Made by a program: the position numbers and the translations under genes. Shown here piece by piece: positions 1-10,300 of a DNA stretch of 64,000 nt. Source of the stretch: Mesorhabditis belari (lineage: Eukaryota > Nematoda > Chromadorea > Rhabditida > Rhabditidae); the NCBI GenBank assembly GCA_958450365.1, contig CAUEEP010000736.1, positions 1,981,501-2,045,500 of the forward strand, in the 5' to 3' direction. Position 1 is the first letter of the stretch. Each line of letters starts with the position of its first letter. The notes under the pieces are model-generated. The model did not search any database. It was not told the origin of the DNA and saw only the letters and a list, made by a program, of their open reading frames with translations.

Positions 1-53
1 GCAAAATAAAGATGCCTAAGCCTACGTCTAAGTCTTAAACTTTCACCTTTTAG

Positions 54-2426
54 TCGCTCAACTTCGGGAATTTTTGGCGGTGTTCTTTATATGATTCTCG
101 TTTTTATGTCAATTGGTGTTTATTTAGTATTTTCAAAGGTAAAGCTTTCTTATTAAATCAATCTTAAACCTTTTTCAGTTAAATGAGACATCGAATCAAA
201 CTCTTTGCTTTGGAATTGTGGAAATTGTGATGTACACTTGGATTTTATCGGTTTTGATCTTTGGATTATGGAGGTAAAAACTCTAAAACAGCTTGATGTA
301 TTTTTTGCTGAAACATAAACAAACCTTTTCTGGCACAAGTTCTTGTTCTTGTTCTTGTTCTTCTACTTATTCTTGTTCTTGTTCTTGTTCTTCCTCTTGT
401 TCTTCTTGTTCTTGTTCTTCTTGTTCTTCTTCTTGTTCTTGATCTTGTTCTTGCTCATGTTCTTCTTCTTCTACTTATTCTTCTTCCTCTACTTATTCTT
501 CTTCTTCTTCTTCTACTTATTCTTCTTCTTCTTCTACTTATTCTTCTTTGTCTTCTTCCTCTTCTACTTATTCTTCTTCTTCTTCTACTTATTCTTCTTC
601 GTCTCCTACTTATTCTTCTTCTTCTTCTTCTTCTTCTTCTTCTTCTTCTTCTTCTTCCTCCTCTTGTTCAACATCAAGTTCTTTTTAAAAGAAGAGTTGC
701 ATTCTCTAGAAATCTTTAGATTATAAGCACCTTGATGATAAATAAAGTACAGTCATGAAAAGATATTATGCTAATATAGATATCAATTTAAATTCAAAAC
801 CAATTTCAATTTTAGAATGAGAGTCCTTCAATATAAACGCGAGAATTCTCATGCAAGTGCTGAGATTCTCGACGAGATTCTTCTCGTCATTGGGCTCTTT
901 GGAGAGATTGTTTATTGTTGTATAGGTAAAAGGTTTTTAAATATTCTATATTTAAATCATTTCCTATCATAATCAATAATGTTTTAGCTATTGATCTCTG
1001 GATTGCTACTCAATCCTCAGAGAGCAAGTACCAGAAAATGCATGGATATGACCTAGCCTTGTACATTATTCGCCTCGTCTCTGTCTTTCTTCAAGCACTT
1101 TTCATATTCTTAAGTACAAGGTTAGTGTGATTTGAAAAAGAAACAAGGATAATATATTAAATAATAATATTAAAATTACAGGCTAGCTGCTCGTGGACCA
1201 AACGAGCAGCGAATCAAACCCGGGAAACAATCAGTCACCTTCCTCTTAGTTGCCAACATTGCTCTCTTCATCTTTATGACATTCGAATCAATGAACAGCA
1301 ATCTACCACTCAATGCATCCAGTTCCGCATTTCCATATATCATCTATGGAGTTGGACCATTGGTTGTCTTTTATCGGTGAGTGGGTTAGACAAGCTTACA
1401 GGATGGTCAAGAATTAGCGATCCAGAAATGATTGGGGCTAATTAAGAACTTAAGAATTTTGAGTTGAGATTTATTCAGATTAAAATCCTATGTTCTTTCG
1501 GGTTCTTTGTTTGCTATTTAGGAGAAAGTTTGCCTCTTGTCCATCCGATAGTGTTCAAAAAATGAGCTAACCGATGCCGAGAGGGAATAGCTATCTATCT
1601 AGGGCGTGTACCAGATCAAACACGATTACCCTGGCGCACAAAGATCACCTAAAAAATGATCATAGATCGTCCAAAAAATTGGCTAACGGATGCCAAAATG
1701 GAATAGGTATCTAGGCCGTGTACCAGATCAAACGCGATTACGCAGGCGCGTATAGAAAAAAATTTGAGTCTAGTGACCCACAACGCAACGAGACCGGCTT
1801 AGTCCATCATCTTGAAGGATACTAAAAACGGAATAGCTATCTATCAGAGGCATGTGCCAGATCGTGAGTGATTACGCGAGCGCACAAAGCACAGCTATAA
1901 CGGGAAACCGGGAAAGTGCGATAGCTCACTATTTTATGACGGGGAGAAGGGAATAGCTATCTATCTAGGGCGTGTACCAGATCGAACGCGATTACGCAAG
2001 CGCACAAAGATTACCTATCAATACTCTTTGCATTGTAGATTGTATAATATAAAAAGAAGCTATCGAGCTGTAAATTTGTATTTGGGGGTTTGCAGAGTCG
2101 AGGAATTGATTGGCGCTTTTTATTTTATAAGTCTACCAATTGGTTTAATTGGTCGAAACTTTTGGAAACTTATTCATCTATCTTAGATGAATTTCTAAAT
2201 ATTCTAAATGATATAAAAAGATCTTCAGCTTACTATCGAATAATATTTTCTCTACGCTTCGATTTTCAGCTTTCACAGCTCTGTTTGCCTTGTCGATATC
2301 TTTAAAAAGACCTACAACACAAAGCTATTGGACAGCTCTTCAGCTGGTTCATTTGCCACGACAGCTACCGCTTCTTCAATTGAAAGTCCAATTCAAGAGC
2401 ATAACACATTACCAAATGAACATTAA
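54..2426 (+). CDS. otopetrin-family proton channel, C-terminal part (gene A)
   Basis: Exons I assembled: 54-138, 179-273, 816-925, 988-1120, 1182-1376, 2270-2426; every junction is GT/AG and in phase. The 5' part lies outside the window. The product is the C-terminal half of an otopetrin: helix RSTSGIFGGVLYMILVFM, then two further hydrophobic segments, the loop NEQRIKPGKQSVTF, the motif FMTFESM, and the closing signature FYRFHSSVCLVDIFKKTY, followed by a Ser/Thr-rich tail to TAA. Exons 816-925 and 1182-1376 have exactly the lengths (110 and 195 nt) of their counterparts in the downstream otopetrin gene, so the two are tandem duplicates. Otopetrins are plasma-membrane proton channels; the function here is inferred from family membership. 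The large last intron holds a dispersed repeat also found in the last intron of the downstream gene. Confidence 0.88.
335..662 (+). repeat. TTCTTG/TTCTTC microsatellite in an otopetrin intron
   Basis: A pyrimidine-rich hexamer/trimer tract fills most of intron 274-815 of otopetrin gene A. It drifts from TTCTTG repeats to pure TTC. The open frame across it (poly-Phe/Leu) is an artefact. Confidence 0.9.
1545..2110. repeat. dispersed repeat (several diverged copies) in the last otopetrin intron
   Basis: Four diverged segments share the signature GGCGTGTACCAGATC followed by a CG-rich GATTACGC.AGCGCACAAAG block. Related blocks lie at 8390-8720, 11085-11420, 48785-48840 and 49160-49305, in both orientations. 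The 3' part (2035-2110, GAAGCTATCGAGCTGTAAATTT then GGGGGTTTGCAGAGTC) recurs at 48885-48945 and 49345-49405 and in reverse at 10990-11060. No coding capacity is visible. Confidence 0.75.
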
Positions 2427-2843
2427 AAGTTACAAAAAACTTCCAAAATATTAGAAATTTCAATTTGTTTGAATTTTCAAATCAAATTCATCTTTTTCCT
2501 TTTGAAATCGTGATCCTTAGCTGTCCTGTTCTGTCCTCATTCACTAATTCACTTATAGTTTAACTTTTTATATCTTAATTCTACTTTTTCTTCTTTTTCT
2601 TCAAACACAAATTCATATCCCATTAAAGGTAAAGGTCTTTTTATCTTTTTTGAACTTCAAACAACCAGACTTGTAACCGAAAACCGAAAACTTTCCCTCT
2701 AAAAAGCTCCCATTTCTTGATCTCATCTTTCATTTTTCTGATGTGTTTACCTACGTTTTTATAGTTATTTAGATTGTTTTTTATTTTGGTGATGAATAAA
2801 TTTCTTTGATTACTTCAATAGTTTCATTTTTTTTAAAGACAAG

Positions 2844-2906
2844 ATGGATCAAAAGCAAGACACAGCAACGAAATCGAGACTGTTCTTTTTACGGTTCTTT
2901 TTTTGA
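2844..2906 (+). pseudogene. decoy copy 1 of otopetrin gene B exon 1
   Basis: The first 11 codons, MDQKQDTATKS, are identical to those of the real first exon at 4398. The sequence then runs into the minisatellite and stops after 20 codons (TGA). The usual splice donor is absent. It could still act as an alternative 5' leader or promoter. Confidence 0.75.
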
Positions 2907-3430
2907 TCCAATACGGTTTCAATACGGTTCTTTTTTTGATCCAACACGGTTCCAATACGGTTCCAATACAGTTCCAATACGGTTCTTTTTTGATCCAATA
3001 CGGTTCCAATACGGTTCTTTTTTTGATCCAACACGGTTTCAATACGGTTCTTTTTTTGATCCAATACGGTTCCAATACGGTTCTTTTTTTGATCCAATAC
3101 GGTTCCAATACGGTTCTTTTTTTGATCCAACACGGTTTCAATACGGTTCTTTTTTTGATCCAACACGGTTCCAATACGGTTCCAATACAGTTCCAATACG
3201 GTTCTTTTTTGATCCAATACGGTTCCAATACGGTTCTTTTTTTGATCCAACACGGTTCCAATACAGTTCCAATACAGTTCCAATACAGTTCCAATACAGT
3301 TCCAATACGGTTCCTTTTTTGATCCAATACGGTTCCAATACGGTTTTTTTTGGATCCAATACAGTTCCAGTACAGTTCCAATACAGTTCCAATACAGTTC
3401 TTTTTTTGATCCAATACGGTTCCAATAATA
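2888..3430. repeat. GGTTCCAATAC / TTTTTTTGATCCAATAC minisatellite, block 1
   Basis: A composite tandem array of 11-bp GGTTCCAATAC-type units and spacers TTTTTTTGATCCAATACGG. Long frames on both strands (QYGSFFDP-like and NRIGTVLDQKK-like peptides) arise because the unit lacks stops; neither has a gene-like start context or splice structure. Confidence 0.9.
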
Positions 3431-3626
3431 GCAACGAACTTCAAACAACCAGACTTGTAACCAAAAACCGAAAACTTTCCCTCTAAAAAGCTCCCATTTC
3501 TTGATCTCATCTTTCATTTTTCTGATGTGTTTACCTACGTTTTTATAGTTATTTAGATTGTTTTTATTTTGGTGATGAATAAATTTCTTTGATTACTTCA
3601 ATAGTTTCATTTTTTTTAAAGACAAG

Positions 3627-3689
3627 ATGGATCAAAAGCAAGACACAGCAACGAAATCGAGACTGTTCTTTTTACGGTTCTTTTTTTGA
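3627..3689 (+). pseudogene. decoy copy 2 of otopetrin gene B exon 1
   Basis: Second copy of the MDQKQDTATKS start, 783 bp after copy 1 and 771 bp before the real exon. It is again truncated by the minisatellite and stops after 20 codons. Confidence 0.75.
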
Positions 3690-4205
3690 TCCAATACGGT
3701 TTCAATACGGTTCTTTTTTTGATCCAACACGGTTCCAATACGGTTCCAATACAGTTCCAATACGGTTCTTTTTTGATCCAATACGGTTCCAATACGGTTC
3801 TTTTTTGATCCAACACGGTTTCAATACGGTTCTTTTTTGATCCAATACGGTTCCAATACGGTTCTTTTTTTGATCCAATACGGTTCCAATACGGTTCTTT
3901 TTTTGATCCAACACGGTTTCAATACGGTTCTTTTTTTGATCCAACACGGTTCCAATACGGTTCCAATACAGTTCCAATACGGTTCTTTTTGATCCAATAC
4001 GGTTCCAATACGGTTCTTTTTTGATCAACACGGTTCCAATACAGTTCCAATACAGTTCCAATACAGTTCCAATACAGTTCCAATACGGTTCCTTTTTTGA
4101 TCCAATACGGTTCCAATACGGTTTTTTTTGGATCCAATACAGTTCCAGTACAGTTCCAATACAGTTCCAATACAGTTCTTTTTTTGATCCAATACGGTTC
4201 CAATA
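3672..4205. repeat. GGTTCCAATAC minisatellite, block 2
   Basis: Near-copy of block 1 with small deletions (for example GATCAACACGG at 4022), so the two blocks were duplicated together with the promoter unit. A third array of the same family, opposite orientation, lies at 27270-27640. Confidence 0.9.
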
Positions 4206-4397
4206 ATAGCAACGAACTTCAAACAACCAGACTTGTAACCAAAAACCGAAAACTTTCCCTCTAAAAAGCTCCCATTTCTTGATCTCATCTTTCATTTTCT
4301 GATGTGTTTACCTACGTTTTTATAGTTATTTAGATTGTTTTGATTTTGGTGATGAATAAATTTCTTTGATTACTTCAATAGTTTCATTTTTTTAAAG

Positions 4398-7300
4398 ATG
4401 GATCAAAAGCAAGACACAGCAACGAAATCGCTCAAATGGATCAGCAATCAGAAAGCCTGGTTTGAAAGAATTTTTTTTGTGTTTTCTAAAAATTTCTTTT
4501 ATTCAGTGCTTTCTTTTGCTCAATGTTGAGCTTATTTTATGCATTAGTGTTGATTATTGGAGCAGTGATTGTCGAAATTTCACCAACATGGTCCACAAGA
4601 TTACATCAAGCTGAGTTGGTAGGTAAAACTATGTAAAATTTTCGTACTATAAAGTAGACTTCGGAAAACAAAACTTAACCAAAACCAAAACCACCAAAAC
4701 CAAAACCAAAACAAACCAAAACCAAAACTAATCAAAACTAACCAAAACTCGCCAATATCTCGCGACTGGGAGGAGCTAGCGAAAATCTGCTTGCAGATTT
4801 GAAATCAGCATCCAAAAATCTATGCCATAGGCTATTTTTGTTTTCGAAATTTCGAGGTCGTGTTTTGGTCCTTTTTTCGGCCGCGAGATTTTGTGGAGTG
4901 AGAAAAAGTGAAAGGCAAATTTGCATTTTACATTAAAATTTCCATTTTACAATTTTAAATTTACATGTTAATTTATATGCAAATTGAGTTTTGGTTTGTT
5001 TTGGTGTTTTGGTTTTGGTTTTGTTTGCCGAACTCTACTATAAAGTATGTGAAAAGTTTTGACACCACCAAAAGAAAGCCGTTTATATCAAGATTTTAAA
5101 AAAAAGCTAGAAGAAAAGGGATTTTAGATTCAAAAAATATTTAAAGTAAACATAGTAAACATAAAACCCAAAAAAAGAAGAGAAAATAGGGGTTTTTTGA
5201 TAATATTCTTGGTCTTGGAGTGGGTTGTTAATTGATTAAATCTTATTGATTAAATTTTCTTAGTGTAAACTTAAATGCATGCTTTTTTGACTCTTAGAAA
5301 GGTTGCTTTTCCTTTAAAATCAACCCTCATAAAAACCTAATTGCTTTTGAAATAACCAGAATTTCAAAAATTTATAGTTAAGATTCCAAATTGAAGATTA
5401 AGAGTTAAGATTTAACAAAAAGTTGTTACTGTTGTTACTGTTACGAGTTGTTACTAAAACAAAGCTTAAAAATTGATGCACGAAGCCGAAATTTGCCAAA
5501 TAAAAAGCTTAGTTAAGCTTAGTTAATATAATAAGTTAATGTTTCGAATATGAAATCCGTTTTGTTCTAGCTTTTCTTAATCTTCATAATCTTTTGGTGT
5601 TAGCTAGAACAAGACTGCTAGAAGCCAAATCTAAAAACAAGAATAAAGTAAATACCGTATTCTCTCTAATAGTAGTGAACCCCGCCGAGTTGATCACTAT
5701 TTACAGCTTCTAAAGCTTTCCCAGAAGCTCAAATCCCCCACAAGATCTCATCGTCAGCTACATTTCCCGACCCCACATCGATAGGTTCTGATAAGCGGTT
5801 CTCGAGATTTCGAGGAATTTAGGCGACGCTCAGGGTGCACTACTATTAGAGAAAATACGGTAAGCGGTCTTTTTTCTATGCCTTTAAAACTTTTCACGCA
5901 CCTTTTCAGCGAACTAACACATGCTAGTTTGCTATTAGAGCTAGTTGGCTGAAATACAGTCAATTTTTAAGTCAATTGGCTGAAATTTATTATGTTTTTG
6001 TAGTAGTAGTAGGTTCTCGTGACTGTTGTAACTAATTTGCTTGTGGAATAGTTAGTGTTTCTGCAGCGTCTGTTTCTGTTTCTCCAGAGTAGCGCTTTCT
6101 ACAGCGTTTCGGCAGTGAAGACGAAAAAACGATGTAAAAGAATAAAAAAGAATAAAGATGTAGAAAAAAAAAAGTGGGAGGAAGTAAAAAGAAAATAAAA
6201 TTTGTTAAAAACTACGAGACGTTTCTAGTGACAACCTAGAAAGACGTAAAAGGTGCACTTTAGAAAACGACAATTGTGAATATAAAAGGCTCTTTTCTCA
6301 ACAGCTTTACATTCTTTTTATAGATTTTCTACGTTTGGATGTATGGAGTTGGTCTACTTATCTTTGCTTATTTTTACCTCATCTTCATTCACATCGAATG
6401 GCTAAGTTTTGCTCAACGATTGCTTATGAGATTAAATCTTTTAGCTGAAGAGGTAAATCTGTTTCAAGTCAATTCTGTACTAGTAAAAAAGTTTTACTTG
6501 AAAACTTTGCAATAGAAATTTTAGAGTCTGGAACTATTAGGTTGTCCAATAAGTAATGCGTGTTTTGACACGATTTTCAAAATATCACAAAATTAACAAA
6601 AGAGAACTTTATTAATCGATATATTCTCCACAACAATCAACAACATTTCTCCATCGTCCGAGCGAAGAGTGAAGTCCGTCATAATAGAATGAAGCTGGTT
6701 TCGATGAGAAGAAATCGTCGAGCCATTTTTGCCTTCCAGCGCGTTCCTCGTCCTCTAGCCACTCGTTTCCGTCCGCAAATCGTTTAAACCAGCGCTGGCA
6801 CTGGCTAATTGAAATTGAATCCTCTCCAAATGCGGCACAGATAGTTCGATGGCAATCCGCTGCAGTTTTACCTCGTTTGAAATCATACAGCATTGATGCG
6901 CGGACAACAAACTTTTTGTCTTTCATCTGCAAAACAACATATCTATTATAAAACAAAAGGCAAATGAATAAAATAATATATAAAAATAAACACAAGATGC
7001 TGATGATTAAAAAGAGCATATATTTGCTCGAAGCGATTTCGCAATAGTTTCGAAATAAGTAACACGCATTACTTATTGGACAACCTAATAATTGCCCTTT
7101 GACTGACTAAGGCATTTCATTATAAGGCATTTAAGGCATTTAATAAGGCAATAAGGCATTTAATTTCAGCCAACTGACTCTAATAGCGAACTAAAAAATG
7201 CTAGTTCGTTATTAGAGTCAGTTGGCTGAAAGTTAGTCAATTTTGAAGTCAATTGGCCGAAATTTATTATGCTTTTGTTGTAGTAGGAGATTCTGGTGAC

Positions 7301-10300
7301 TGTTGTAACTAACTTGCTTGTGGAATAGTTAGTGTTTCTGCAGAGTAGCGCTTTCTGCAGCGTGAAGATGTGAAGATGAAAAAACGATGTAAAAGAATAT
7401 TACAGGGTACAACATAAGTATGGTTACAGACTCAAAACCGTGTATTTTAATGAAATATGAACGGATTCATGTAAACTTTATTTAAAATTAACAAGAGTAA
7501 TCATATTCATTTTAAAAATAATAAATGATTCAATATGGGCACCTTTATTCTTGATAACGGCTTTAAGACGCTTTGGATAACTTTCCACGGTACTGTAGGG
7601 TACTGTAGCTGGCTGAAAGTCAGTCAAGTCAGTCAATGCTTTACTTGAAAACGCAATAGAAATTTTAGAATCTGGAACTAACAGCTCGTTCACGCACCTT
7701 TTGACTGACTCTAATAAGGCATTTAATTTCAGCCAATTGACTCTAATAGCGAACTAACAAATGCTAGTTTGCTATTAGAGTCAATTGGCTCAGTCAGTCA
7801 GTCAATTTTTAATGTTTTACTGTAAATTGTTTTACTTGAAAACGCAATAGAAATTTTAGAGTCTGGAACTAACTGCTTGTTCACATTCAAACATTGCTGC
7901 AAGCAGTCTTTATTTAAGATTCGGTGCTTTGGGTATAGAAAACTTGTCTAACAGTAAAAGATTCATTCTAGCTTTTGGCTCTTTTGGAATCGTTCTCCTT
8001 TGCTCTGAAATTGTTACGACTCTTGATGAAGATGTCTATCAGTGTGCAAAGACTTCAGCAAAATACATTCTAACATGCTTATTCGTTTTTGTTCAAATGC
8101 ATTTCATTTTCACGAACTCAAAGGTTAAAGTTTTTAATTTTTAAAAATAACTTAAGATCTTTTTAGATAATCATTGATCGCTCAAAGATATTCTGCTATT
8201 TTGGACTGATGCACATTGTAGCAGTGAATGTCTTTTCAGCTATCCGATACAGTCTCGTCGAAGCGGTAAAAAGTCTATTTTGAATATAAAAATTAGAAGA
8301 ATATTTAAAAAAATGATAATAATACTTCAAAACTATAAGAATACTTAAAATTAAGAACTTAAGAATGCAAAAAAGATCCCTGTAAAGGAGTATTCATAGG
8401 TGGTGTTCTTTGTGCGCGAGCACAATCGCTCACGATCTGGCACACGCTCCAGATAGATACCTATTTTCTTTTCGAAAAGCTGAGGATTGGAATTTCCTGT
8501 TTTTTTGCCGTGTGATAGGTGTTCTTTGTGCCGCAATCGCTCACGATCTGGCACACGCCCCAGATAGATACTCATTCCCATTTCGGGTTCGTAAAATCGT
8601 GATCGATTAAACTTTCCCGTTTTTTCTTTTCGTTGGGTGTTCTTTGCGGGCAGGCACAATCGCTCTCGATCTGGCACACGCCCCAGATAGATCCCCTTTC
8701 TCTTCTGGATCCGTAAAGTAGTAAGCGACTGAAATTTTCCCTTTTCACGGCGTGACTATGCCCAAATTCCTGGGATTAATTCTTTTTCCTAAATTTGACT
8801 GGTTTTTCGGAACTTTTCGGATAAACAGGCAAACAGAGTAGCCTGAGGCCTTTTACATAGAGATTTTTCATAAATATATTTCTGGGTTCATAGAACACCT
8901 TGTGACCTTTTACAAAACAATTTTTCATAAAGATATCTTTCTAGATTCATTATCACACAAAACACAAATCCCTACCGAATATCTCGAAAGATCAACCCGC
9001 TCAACTACTCGGTCTACAACTTCTCGTCGATATTCATCTAGGAGCTCAAACGTCAACTATTTTTGTCACATGTTTGGGTAAAATTTCATTCAAATTCAGT
9101 CATCATTCGAATCGTTGCTTAAAATCAAATGGTTTTTTAATAAATTAAAACCTTAACTAGCAATTGGACCAAATTTTCAGTCAAATCTTTCAGTTTTTTA
9201 CTTTCCAAAAAGTTTCTAGAAGAGGACTTTTAAGTAAACAACCAAAAATTGGAATTCTTTCAATTCAGTTGAGTATTTCTTGATCGGCTCGGGTATGATG
9301 TTTGTGTTATGGTTGGAAATTGGAGGGAAATCGATTCAGTCAAGACAAATTCCAGTAAATCATCGAAGAAATAGTATGATTGCTGATTGCAGGTATATAT
9401 AGAAAGAATCTTGCTTGAAGAATCTAAAATCCTAAGTTCTTTAAGTTCTTTAAGTGCTTTAACCTTTCTTTCAGTCGCTCTACAACTGGCCTCTTTGGTG
9501 GGATTCTGTACATGTGTTTGGCCGTTGTGGCAATTGCAATCAATATCATTTTGGAGCATCATGTCGTCAGTTTTTCTGACTTTCATTTTTTGCCTTTTAC
9601 TGAATAATAGCCAGCTACAGTAGAACTTACAAGGTTCCTTTAAACCATAGAACAGCTATTGTGCCCCATGTTTCTTTGAGAAGTTACAGTAGACCCGCTT
9701 AGACTTAGATTCCTCTTAAATTGGCTACAGGAGAACTTACAGTAATCCTTTAAACCATAGGACAGCTATTATACCCCTGTTTTCTTTGAGCAGCTACAGT
9801 AGACCCGCTTAGACTTAGACTTAGACTTAGATTCCTCTTAAATTGGCTACATTAGAACTTACAGTAATCCTTTAAACCATAGAACAGCTATTGTACCCCT
9901 GGTTTCTTTCAGCAGCTACAGTAATCCTTCTTAGACTTAGACTTAGACTTAGATTCCTCTTAAATTAGCTACAGTATTCCTAACAGTTGTTCTGACTTTC
10001 ATTTTTACCTTTTACTGAATAATAGCCAGCTACAGTAGAACTTACAGGGTTCCTTTAAACCATAGAACAGCTATTGTACCCCATGTTTCTTTGAGCAGTT
10101 ACAGTAATCCTGCTTAGACTTAGATTCCTCTTAAATTGGCTACAGTATTCCTTAGAGTTTTAAAACTTTCTTTAGCCAATCAATCACGATCCTGATGAAG
10201 AACCAATTGCATTTTATTGGCTTGGAACCGCTCAACTTTTGTTGTATCTATGGATTTTAGTGATTATCTTTTATGGTTTATGGAGGTAGCTAGAAAAATT

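Larger units (their letters stand above)
2640..4397 (+). repeat. triplicated promoter + exon 1 unit of otopetrin gene B
   Basis: A unit of about 780 bp is present in tandem. It starts near AACTTCAAACAACCAGACTTG (2646, 3437, 4215), runs through a T-rich leader, and reaches an ATG in the context AAAGACAAGATGGATCAAAA or AAAGATGGATCAAAA (2844, 3627, 4398). Units 1 and 2 continue into a minisatellite; only unit 3 continues into the real first exon. The leader is nearly identical in all three. Confidence 0.85.

Noticed and set aside
343..726. Phe/Leu-rich 127-codon frame, hydrophobic like a membrane protein
   Set aside because: It is the TTC/TTCTTG microsatellite within an otopetrin intron.
54..1376. 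First thought: chemoreceptor (seven-helix) gene
   Set aside because: The closing FYRFHSSVC motif and the full second copy identify an otopetrin.
2806..3517. Long open frames on both strands (about 220 codons each)
   Set aside because: They are the stop-free minisatellite read in several frames; only the first 11 codons on the + strand correspond to a copied real exon.
8945..9077. Alternative reading STRSTTRSTTSRRYSS of an otopetrin B exon
   Set aside because: It looks natural in composition but fits neither flanking phase; the chosen frame fits both.
9387..9623. Open frame with VALQLASLVGFCTCVW
   Set aside because: Wrong frame of otopetrin exon 9475; the homologous exon at 54 has a stop in that frame.
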